From positions 1 to 17,401 of the forward strand of contig DATHET010000253.1 in the NCBI GenBank assembly GCA_035490315.1: a stretch of 17,401 nt of DNA, read 5' to 3'. Under the pieces are notes generated by a model. It made no database searches, had not been told where the DNA came from, and saw only the letters and a program-made list of their open reading frames with translations. This document shows, one piece after another, positions 1 to 5,466 of the stretch. The stretch is from JADJQU01 sp035490315. Lineage in GTDB: Bacteria; Planctomycetota; UBA1135; GCA-002686595. The translations under genes were made by a program, and so were the position numbers. Each line of letters opens with the position of its first letter. The first letter of the stretch is position 1.

Positions 1-119
1 TGGGCGAGCTGATCCAGCCGCTCGATTCCCAGACGCTCGAGGTCGCGCACGGTCGCGGGCCCGACGTGCTCGAGCCTCAACCATGCCTTGCGGTTCGCCT
101 CGCTCATCGGCTTTGCCAT
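1..119 (-). CDS. helix-hairpin-helix protein, Cdd1/'pathogenicity locus'-like (partial, N-terminus only)
   Basis: The minus strand reads ATG at 119-117 and stays open to the left edge, giving 39 residues. The start is MAKPMSEANRKAWLRLEHVG and it continues with PATVRDLERLGIERLDQLA. The pattern L..hVGPATv.DLerLGI..l.qLa is a helix-hairpin-helix, as at the N-terminus of Cdd1 family proteins, which are small proteins of unknown role. The HhH motif normally contacts DNA backbone non-specifically; any role here is inference. The start is supported by a TANNNT box (TAGCAT, 127-132) exactly 7 nt upstream, so the message is probably leaderless. A second Met at residue 5 (ATG at 107-105) is an alternative start. 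The rest of the gene lies outside the window, so the family call is moderate. Confidence 0.6.
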   Translation of the reverse strand, partial: MAKPMSEANRKAWLRLEHVGPATVRDLERLGIERLDQLA

Positions 120-126
120 GGCGTAG

Positions 127-132
127 ATGCTA
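127..132 (-). promoter_or_regulatory. -10 box (TAGCAT) for a leaderless cdd1-like gene
   Basis: On the minus strand TAGCAT lies 7 nt before the ATG at 119. This fits TANNNT and would put transcription start at or next to the start codon. No convincing -35 hexamer is visible 16-18 nt further upstream. The same arrangement recurs at four other genes in the window, which is the main support. Confidence 0.45.
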
Positions 133-216
133 CTCCTTCAGCGCCTCGAGCCTTCGAATTCCCCGGCTTCCGCTTCGACGGAACGCACGCAAACTCGGAA
201 GTGGGCCGGACACCCC

Positions 217-310
217 GCGAAAAAAACTGCGTTTTTCTCGCAAATTCCTTGTGGACTCGCCCGCGACGACGAAGTACATACTGGAAAACACGCGAAAAAC
301 GCGTGAAAAA
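217..310. promoter_or_regulatory. phased A/T tracts with two inverted repeats upstream of the HU gene (in the 120-441 gap)
   Basis: The 322-base gap between the cdd1-like gene and the HU gene holds no plausible gene. A/T tracts centre at about 223, 234, 244, 286.5, 297 and 308. They are 10-11 bp apart within two groups of three, and the groups are about four helical turns apart, which is the layout of intrinsically curved DNA. Two inverted repeats overlap them. One is GCGA/TCGC plus A-T pairs at 217-226 with 232-241 (one mismatch). The other is a perfect CACGCG-AAAAA-CGCGTG at 289-305. A weak promoter could lie here (TTGTGG at 249, TACATA at 275, 20-nt spacer), but I do not trust it. From 311 to 430 I see nothing specific. 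Confidence 0.5.
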
Positions 311-441
311 CCGACTCTCGCGAGCCCCGCGCAGGAACTCCGACCCAGCGAACCTGGTCCGGACGCGCATTTCGGCCCGTGCGCGGGAGGCGGTGAACGA
401 CCACGAAGTCACCACGGGACGAAAACCACAGAGGAACACAC

Positions 442-804
442 ATGGCGAAGAAAGCTGCGAAGGCCAAGACCGTTGCGAAACCGAAGAAAGTGTCCCCGGC
501 GTCGAAGCCGCGCTCGAAGGGCGAGTTCTACACCACGATCGCCGACCAGATGGAAATGCCGCGCAAGCAGATCGCGTCGGTGTTCGACGCGATGGGCCGC
601 GTGCTCGCCGCCGACCTCGGCAAGGGCGGCCCGGGCCTGGTGAACGTCGCTGGCCTGATGAAGGTCACCGTCGTCCGCAAGCCGGCCACCAAGGCGCGCA
701 AGGGAATCAATCCCTTCACCAAGCAAGAAGTGATGTTCAAGGCGAAGCCGGCGCGCAACGTGATCAAGGTGCGCCCGCTCAAGAGCCTGAAGAGCATGGT
801 CTAG
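442..804 (+). CDS. HU-family histone-like DNA-binding protein with Lys/Ala-rich N-terminal extension
   Basis: This is a 120-residue basic protein. Residues 1-26 form a Lys/Ala/Pro-rich tail (MAKKAAKAKTVAKPKK...). From about residue 27 the HU/IHF fold follows: helices SKGEFYTTIADQM and PRKQIASVFDAMGRVLAADL, then a beta strand with VNVAGLMKVTV in place of the usual GFGTF. The DNA-binding arm carries KGINPFTKQEV, whose Pro is the residue that intercalates in HU, and the C-terminal helix ends in KVRPLKSLKSMV. HU proteins dimerise, bend DNA and help organise the nucleoid. The tail makes it longer than typical 90-residue HU and recalls histone H1-like tails; HU homologues with such extensions are familiar from Planctomycetota. 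GAGGA at 431-435, 6 nt before ATG, fixes the start. Curved DNA upstream (217-310) would suit autoregulation, which is inference. Confidence 0.93.
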   Translation: MAKKAAKAKTVAKPKKVSPASKPRSKGEFYTTIADQMEMPRKQIASVFDAMGRVLAADLGKGGPGLVNVAGLMKVTVVRKPATKARKGINPFTKQEVMFKAKPARNVIKVRPLKSLKSMV

Positions 805-831
805 TCCGAAAAGGACTGACCGCGACAATCA

Positions 832-864
832 GCGGCGATCGCGCTCCCACGGCGCGGTCGCCGC
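832..864 (+). terminator. strong hairpin after the HU gene, terminator-like
   Basis: GCGGCGATCGCGC (832-844) pairs with GCGCGGTCGCCGC (852-864). This gives a 13-bp stem with one G-U wobble and a 7-nt loop, followed by ACTCATTTCC. The T run is weak for an intrinsic terminator, so it could instead be an mRNA 3'-end stabiliser or a barrier to read-through into the esterase gene. A smaller perfect hairpin (AGTCC/GGACT) overlaps the HU stop codon at 803-817. Confidence 0.5.
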
Positions 865-904
865 ACTCATTTCCAAGCCGGGGGGAATTCGCTACACCCT
901 GGGC

Positions 905-2848
905 ATGGGGCAACGATCGCTGCAGCTCGAGTGTCTGATCGTCGGCTCGATGGTGTGCGTCGTCGGCGGTCCAGCCCGTGCGGACGTTCGTCTGGCCGGG
1001 ATCTTCGGCGATCACATGGTGCTGCAGCGCGAGGATCGCGTGCACCTGTGGGGCCACGCGGCTCCCGGCGAGCTGATCCGCGTGCGGCCGAGCTGGTACG
1101 AGCACGATGCCGCGGTCACGGCCTCGCCCGAGGGAGTTTTCGACGTGGCGCTGACCACGCCGGAGGCTTCCGGTCCGCACACGATCCATTTCACGGGCCG
1201 CAACGAAGTCACGCTGAGCGACGTGATGATCGGCGAGGTCTGGCTGGCCTCGGGGCAGTCGAACATGGAGATGGGCGTCGGCTATCTCCATCCCAGCTAC
1301 AGCGGCGTCAAGGATTGGGAGAAGGAGCTGACCGACGCTGCGCGGCCGAGGATCCGTTTCTTCGCGGTCGAGAATGTCGCCGCGCCGGCGCCGCTGCGAG
1401 AAGTGCGAGGTAGCTGGCGCGTCGCCGATGCGGCGAGCGTGAAGGAGTTCAGCGCGACCGCGTGGTTCTTCGCCAAGAAGCTCGAGCAGGAGCTCGAGGT
1501 CCCGATCGGCGTGGTCACCGCGGATTGGGGCGGCACGCCGGCGGAGGCCTGGACCAGCGCCAAGGCCCTCGCGAGCTTTCCGCAGTACGCACCGGCGCTC
1601 GAGCAGTGCGCGAATCTGGCCGACGCTTCCAGTGCCGCGGAGACTTCGCGGCGCATGGCGCTGGAGCGCTGGGAATATGGAGTTTCCACGAAGGATCCGC
1701 TTTCCGCGGCCCACGCCGAGAAGCCGGGTTTCGACGACAGCCGCTGGAGCAAGCTCGACGCGCCGGGGAATTGGAGCGGGGATCTCGCGAGCTTCGACGG
1801 CATCGTCTGGATGCGACGTCAGGTCGAGCTTCCGGCGAGCTGGGCTGGCCGCGATCTCGAGCTGTCCCTCGGCGCGATCGACGACGACGACCGCACCTGG
1901 TTCAACGGCGAGCCTGCCGGCGCGACGCGCGGCTGGGACGCTCCGCGCCGCTACGAGATTGGCGGAGCGCGCGTCCAGAAGGGACTCGCGACGATCGCGG
2001 TGCGCGTGCTCGACACGGGCGGCGAGGGCGGCTTCCACGGCGATGCGGCTTTGATGCAGGTTTCTCTCGCGGGCGGTGGAGAGTCCATCTCGCTCGCGGG
2101 CTCCTGGAAGACCGCGCGCGGCGCGGCGCTGTCCCAGCTCCCGGCTCTGCAGGCGGACTACAAGGTCGGCGGCCACATGCCGACGGCCTTGTTCAACGGC
2201 ATGATCGCCCCGCTCGGCGGATGGGTGTTCGCCGGCGTGATCTGGTACCAGGGCGAGGCCAACGTCGGCCGCGCGGAAGAGTACGCGGCGTTGTTCCCGG
2301 CGATGATCGAGGACTGGCGCGCGCACTTCCGCCGCGAGCTGCCTTTCCTCTTCGTGCAGATCGCGCCCTACGGCTACGCCGGCGACAGCGGCCAGGCGGC
2401 GGAGCTGCGCGAGGCGCAGAGAGCCGCGCTCACACTGACGGGCACCGGGATGGTCCTGACGACCGACATCGGCGATCCCGCGGACGTCCATCCCAAGAAC
2501 AAGCAGACCGTCGGATTGCGCCTGGCCGAGCTCGCCCTCGATCCCGAGCACCACACCCATTATCCGGAGGCGCAGAGCGCGCAGGTGGATGGCTCCACCG
2601 TGCAGCTCGAGTTCAAGGAGCCCCTGGAGGTCTGCGGAGTCTCCACCTTCGAGCTCGCGAGTTCCGAGGGACCGTTCCTGCCGGCATCCCAGACTCTGGG
2701 GCCAGAAACGGGGCAGGTCCTGGTCCAATGCCCCGAGATTCAGGAGCCGGCCCGGATCCGCTATGCCTGGGGAGCCGCGGCGGGCGCCTCCCTGCGCAGC
2801 ACCGAGACCGGCCTGCCGGTGGGACAGTTCAGCCTGACCCTTCGGTGA
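905..2848 (+). CDS. secreted sialate O-acetylesterase family protein (SASA domain)
   Basis: A 647-residue SGNH-type esterase that removes O-acetyl groups from sialic acids or other acetylated sugars; the true substrate cannot be read from sequence. Residues 1-26 form a signal peptide ending in PARA. Family motifs follow in order: GIFGDHMVLQRE near 33-43, EVWLASGQSNMEM with the nucleophile Ser119, GGTPAEAW (209-216), VIWYQGEANVGRAEEY (445-460) and DIGDPADVHP with Asp527/His529. About residues 275-390 form a beta-rich insert (WMRRQVELP, WFNGEPAGA) like the galactose-binding jelly roll seen between the two SASA halves. All key residues are present and the length is normal. No good Shine-Dalgarno precedes ATG 905: a G-rich run ends about 19 nt away, and TACACC lies 6 nt upstream, an imperfect leaderless box. 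The gene stands alone between the HU hairpin and the next promoter. Confidence 0.92.
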   Translation: MGQRSLQLECLIVGSMVCVVGGPARADVRLAGIFGDHMVLQREDRVHLWGHAAPGELIRVRPSWYEHDAAVTASPEGVFDVALTTPEASGPHTIHFTGRNEVTLSDVMIGEVWLASGQSNMEMGVGYLHPSYSGVKDWEKELTDAARPRIRFFAVENVAAPAPLREVRGSWRVADAASVKEFSATAWFFAKKLEQELEVPIGVVTADWGGTPAEAWTSAKALASFPQYAPALEQCANLADASSAAETSRRMALERWEYGVSTKDPLSAAHAEKPGFDDSRWSKLDAPGNWSGDLASFDGIVWMRRQVELPASWAGRDLELSLGAIDDDDRTWFNGEPAGATRGWDAPRRYEIGGARVQKGLATIAVRVLDTGGEGGFHGDAALMQVSLAGGGESISLAGSWKTARGAALSQLPALQADYKVGGHMPTALFNGMIAPLGGWVFAGVIWYQGEANVGRAEEYAALFPAMIEDWRAHFRRELPFLFVQIAPYGYAGDSGQAAELREAQRAALTLTGTGMVLTTDIGDPADVHPKNKQTVGLRLAELALDPEHHTHYPEAQSAQVDGSTVQLEFKEPLEVCGVSTFELASSEGPFLPASQTLGPETGQVLVQCPEIQEPARIRYAWGAAAGASLRSTETGLPVGQFSLTLR

Positions 2849-2906
2849 CGCGCGGCCGGCGGCCGAAGAGCCAGTCCTGAAAATCCAGGGAAATCCATCG
2901 AGGCCC

Positions 2907-2935
2907 CTGTCAACCGGCGTCGGGGATGCTGTAAT
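2907..2935 (+). promoter_or_regulatory. sigma70-type promoter for the candidate selenoprotein unit
   Basis: CTGTCA (2907-2912) matches TTGACA at 4 of 6 positions. A 17-bp spacer follows, then TGTAAT (2930-2935), matching TATAAT at 5 of 6. It is the best canonical promoter in the window. Start of transcription near 2942 would give a leader of about 86 nt, unlike the leaderless genes around it. Confidence 0.6.
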
Positions 2936-2945
2936 TTCAAGACAA

Positions 2946-2984
2946 GGAGCACGGCCGAGGTTTGGCCTCGAGCACGACCGCTCC
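2946..2984 (+). promoter_or_regulatory. structured 5' leader of the candidate selenoprotein mRNA
   Basis: GGAGC (2946-2950) can pair with GCTCC (2980-2984), enclosing an inner hairpin CGAGG-TTTGG-CCTCG (2956-2970). A direct repeat GAGCACG flanks the inner hairpin. I do not recognise a known riboswitch class. It may be only a leader fold of GC-rich RNA. Confidence 0.3.
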
Positions 2985-3027
2985 CCGTCGTCTGTGGTCA
3001 TGCTTTCTAGAAGTTAAGGATCCCGCG

Positions 3028-3999
3028 ATGAAGATCTCGAAGTTGTGGATGGCCGGGGTAAGCCTCGGTCTGCTCGCCGCCGCGGCAGCGCCGGCGAATG
3101 CAGCACCGGGCTGCTGAGGCCCCGCCAAGAAGACGTATTCGGGCCCTGCGGGCCCGAAGGCGGCCGGACCGGTCGGTTCGGGAAGATCAGGTGGGGGTTC
3201 GGCAGGTGCTCCGGCAGCACCCGCAGGTGGACGCGCCGCTTCGACGGCAGGCGCTGTTCCGACGACAGCCCAGGAGCGCGGTCAGAGCGCCAAGGGCCTG
3301 CTCAAGCTCAGCTGGGAATACCCGACGTACCAGAGCCAGAAATCGGCCACCGGTTCCGTCGCGAGAGAAATGCGCCACGCGCTGACGGAACAGGAAGCGT
3401 TCCGCTACATCGCGGGCAACGATCCTCGGCCGCTGCTCGTGCTGCGCGAGTGTCTGGTGTGCAACGGCACTGATGACGCGCTGCTCTCGAAGGGCGCGGA
3501 CAACGAGCGCACCTTCTTGATGTCGACCTGGTTCCACTGCGTCAAGCTGCCGGTCGACGTGCTCGAGAAGGATCACCCGTTCTACGAGATCTTCGGTCAC
3601 GACGATCCGGAACACCTGTTCGTCGCGATGGCCGACGGTTCCTCGAAGATCATGCTCGAGAGCCAGACCTCGCGCGTCGAATTGTGGGACTCGATGGGAG
3701 AGATCCTCTCCGCGAGCTACCGCAAGGACACCCAACCGGTCGTCAAGCTGGTGTCGAAGCAGTTCGACCGCATGGACCTGCTCGACTCGAAGCTGCTCGA
3801 CCTCAAGGCCAAGCGCTGCGAGGCGCTCGAGACCGACGGCCTGAAGTCCACGAAGCTCGAGAAGATCGATGCCGAGATGGCTCAGGTCACCGCGGAGATC
3901 ACCGCGCTGAAGGACGACGTCGCCAAGGCGACGAAGATCGAGCTCAAGAGTCCTGAAGAACTGAAGGCTGGCGCCAACAAGGCTCCGGCGAAGCGCTAG
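3028..3999 (+). CDS. candidate secreted selenoprotein (in-frame UGA = Sec30) with thioredoxin-like CxxC domain
   Basis: ATG 3028 follows AAGGA (3016-3020) by 7 nt. The frame encodes a signal peptide (KISKLWMAGVSLGLLAAAAA, cleavage after ANA at residue 25), then APGC, an in-frame TGA at 3115-3117, GPAKK, and continues open to TAG at 3999: 323 residues if UGA is read. Cys29-UGA30-Gly31 would give GCUG, the redox tetrapeptide that ends mammalian thioredoxin reductase. Residues 31-90 are a Gly/Ala/Pro linker. About 95-225 look thioredoxin-like, with CLVC (Cys142/Cys145) after DPRPLLVLRE, a further Cys171, and the strand HLFVAMADGSSKIML. About 240-305 form a charged coiled coil. A SECIS-like hairpin lies at 3138-3158. 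It would be an exported thiol/selenol redox protein, co-transcribed with the gene 20 nt downstream. Alternatives are a nonsense mutation or sequencing error in a Cys-Cys motif, or a shorter protein from ATG 3370, which lacks an export signal and starts inside conserved-looking sequence. Confidence 0.72.
3115..3117 (+). other. in-frame UGA, proposed selenocysteine codon
   Basis: TGA sits directly after TGC (Cys29) and five codons after the predicted signal-peptide cleavage site. The same frame is open for 207 further nt-triplet-rich codons up to the well-conserved-looking CxxC domain and on to 3999. No other stop interrupts it. Selenocysteine decoding also needs selA, selB, selC and selD, none of which is in this window. 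Confidence 0.6.
3138..3158 (+). promoter_or_regulatory. bacterial SECIS-like hairpin downstream of the in-frame UGA
   Basis: TTCGGGCCC (3138-3146) pairs perfectly with GGGCCCGAA (3150-3158) around a TGC loop. The loop begins 30 nt after the UGA, and its second base is G. Bacterial SECIS elements lie inside the coding sequence just 3' of the UGA, typically with the apical loop about 16-37 nt away and a G among its first loop bases, so position and form fit. GC-rich DNA makes chance hairpins common, so this is support rather than proof. Confidence 0.5.
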
Positions 4000-4019
4000 T
4001 TTCAGCTCATTCGGACGTG

Positions 4020-5270
4020 ATGAAATCGCACGCGGGCGCCGGGCCGTTCGAGCTCGCCGTCCGCGTGCTTGCTTTTTTCCTGCTGGCCGCGACGCTCTTC
4101 GCCCAGTCCGGCAAGGATCGCGGCAGCAACGAGGCCGAGGAAAAGTTCAAGCCGGTCGATCCCTACACCAAGGGCGATCCTGAGCTGGTCAAGCAGGCCG
4201 GCTACGTGAGGCTCGAGCCCTTCAGCTTCGGCGAAGGAGTGCAGGCCCAGGACGTGGTCGACGCCCTCGGCGGGGTCGATCTTCTGTGGGCCGAGACGGC
4301 GCACTTCAAGATCTGCTCGACCTTGCAGACCTACAAGAGCAAAGGCGATCAGAAGGAGAACGCCGCGATCGAGAAGGACCTCGCCCAGCTGGTGCGCAAG
4401 CTTCCGGGCGCCAAGGCGGCGAAGGTGGGAAAGCTCGACCCCTGGATCCGCCTGCATCTGTACGCCTTGCGCCTCGAGCGGCTGTACAGCGAGTTCTGCG
4501 AGCGCACCGGATTCAAGGACGCCGACTTCCCGGCGGTCGGCACGACGAGCTCGATGGGCAGCGGTCCTTACCTCGGTCAGAAATTCAAGCCGACCATCCT
4601 GCTCGCGGAAAAGAAGTCGGCGGTCGGAAGGATGAATCACACCTTCGGCAAGATGGAGGAATCCGAAGCCCGCCGATTCAACATCGGCGGCTCGATGTTC
4701 TTCGGCATCTCCGCCGAGGGGCTGCGCGATGGCGGTTACGAGCTCGAGACGGCACTGCATTGCGCGCTCGCCGAGAACGTGATCGGCAATCTGCTCGACG
4801 GCCTGCGCGACTCCGCTTGGGCCACGCCGCTGTGGCTCGACATGGGAATGGGGCACTGGTTCTCGCGGCGCATCGACACGCGCTTCACGTACTACGCCGA
4901 AGGAACGGCGCGCTACCTCGACGATCCCAAGGCCAACAATTGGCAGCCGCGCGTGCGCGGGCTGGTCGAGAACAAGGTCCCGTACACGTGGAACGAGATG
5001 CTCACCAATCTGGACTGGGCGCAGTTCACGCCGCAGTCGCATCTGCTGATCTGGTCGCGCGTCGATTGGATGATGCAGCAGCCGCCCGCGTCGGTGCGCA
5101 AGTTCCTCGAGCCGATCACGGTCGCACTGCCCTCGTCCACGCCGGCCGAGCGGATCAAGGTCCAGGTCGCGCGCGCGACGGCAGGCCTCGAGGCCGGCTT
5201 CGGCAAGTCGCCAGAGGAATGCGAGGCGGTCTGGACCGCGTGGGTCCTGAAGACCTACGACAAGGACTGA
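4020..5270 (+). CDS. secreted protein resembling a gluzincin (peptidase MA-like) with a lost zinc motif
   Basis: 416 residues from ATG 4020. GTG at 4017 is directly adjacent and would add one residue; there is no clear Shine-Dalgarno. A signal peptide (VLAFFLLAATLFAQS, about 16-30) directs export. Family-like landmarks are ETAHFKI near 92-98, like the 'ehFri' start of peptidase MA-type domains, and ALHCALAEN near 245-253 where HExxH would be expected. WLDMGMGHWFSRRI near 272-285 sits where active enzymes have WLxEGLAxYF. The metal-binding His pair and catalytic Glu are therefore missing, so I infer a non-catalytic, possibly binding or structural, relative. It starts 20 nt after the candidate selenoprotein, so the two are likely one transcript and may act together outside the cytoplasm. 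The last 105 bases are duplicated downstream (5307-5412). The fold call is by eye only; an unrelated family is possible. Confidence 0.8.
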   Translation: MKSHAGAGPFELAVRVLAFFLLAATLFAQSGKDRGSNEAEEKFKPVDPYTKGDPELVKQAGYVRLEPFSFGEGVQAQDVVDALGGVDLLWAETAHFKICSTLQTYKSKGDQKENAAIEKDLAQLVRKLPGAKAAKVGKLDPWIRLHLYALRLERLYSEFCERTGFKDADFPAVGTTSSMGSGPYLGQKFKPTILLAEKKSAVGRMNHTFGKMEESEARRFNIGGSMFFGISAEGLRDGGYELETALHCALAENVIGNLLDGLRDSAWATPLWLDMGMGHWFSRRIDTRFTYYAEGTARYLDDPKANNWQPRVRGLVENKVPYTWNEMLTNLDWAQFTPQSHLLIWSRVDWMMQQPPASVRKFLEPITVALPSSTPAERIKVQVARATAGLEAGFGKSPEECEAVWTAWVLKTYDKD

Positions 5271-5285
5271 GGCGCGCTCGGGCCT
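5166..5285 (+). repeat. direct repeat, copy 1: 3' end of the 4020-5270 gene
   Basis: This stretch, the last 105 coding bases plus 15 bases after the stop, recurs at 5307-5429. The two copies are about 91% identical over the coding part (9 mismatches and one 1-base insertion by my alignment). Confidence 0.9.
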
Positions 5286-5306
5286 GGTGTCCCGCGCGGC
5301 TGCGGC

Positions 5307-5412
5307 GTCGCGCGCGCGACGGCAGGTCTCGAGGATGCCTTCGGGCAAGTCGCCCGAGGAATGCGAGGCGCTCTGGACCGCGTGGGTTCTGAAGACGTAC
5401 GACCAGGACTGA
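5307..5412 (+). pseudogene. remnant of a second copy of the 4020-5270 gene (3' end only)
   Basis: It aligns to the final 35 codons of the upstream gene, including the stop codon, and similarity continues 17 bases past it. A single inserted G (in TTCGGGCAAG against TTCGGCAAG) shifts the frame. After it the reading SGKSPEECEALWTAWVLKTYD is restored to the stop. Most differences after that point are silent or conservative (GTC/GTT, ACC/ACG, Val/Leu, Lys/Gln), as if the copy once evolved as a coding paralogue before most of it was deleted. The 22 bases between copies show no insertion-sequence ends. Confidence 0.75.
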
Positions 5413-5466
5413 GGCGCCCGCTCGGGCCTTGCGCGCCGCGCGACTGCGACAGGACCTGGGGAGCGC

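Noticed and set aside
133..138. AAGGAG as Shine-Dalgarno for the cdd1-like gene
   Set aside because: It lies 13 nt before ATG 119, too far for normal use, while TAGCAT fits the leaderless spacing seen elsewhere.
779..3001. Long minus-strand frame opposite the esterase gene
   Set aside because: Arg/Gly/Ala-rich, low-complexity translation with no motifs, directly antisense to a gene with all catalytic motifs intact.
3370..3999. Separate gene starting at ATG 3370
   Set aside because: It lacks a convincing Shine-Dalgarno or TANNNT box, has no export signal, and starts inside sequence (WEYPTYQSQK...) that reads as part of the same protein. The upstream frame has a proper start, signal peptide and only one stop, a UGA after Cys.
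4017..4019. GTG 4017 as the start of the peptidase-like gene
   Set aside because: It directly precedes ATG 4020 with no Shine-Dalgarno favouring either; ATG was preferred. The difference is one residue.
4002..5348. Long minus-strand frame opposite the peptidase-like gene
   Set aside because: Antisense shadow with Arg/His/Leu-rich translation; the plus-strand frame has a signal peptide and family-like motifs.
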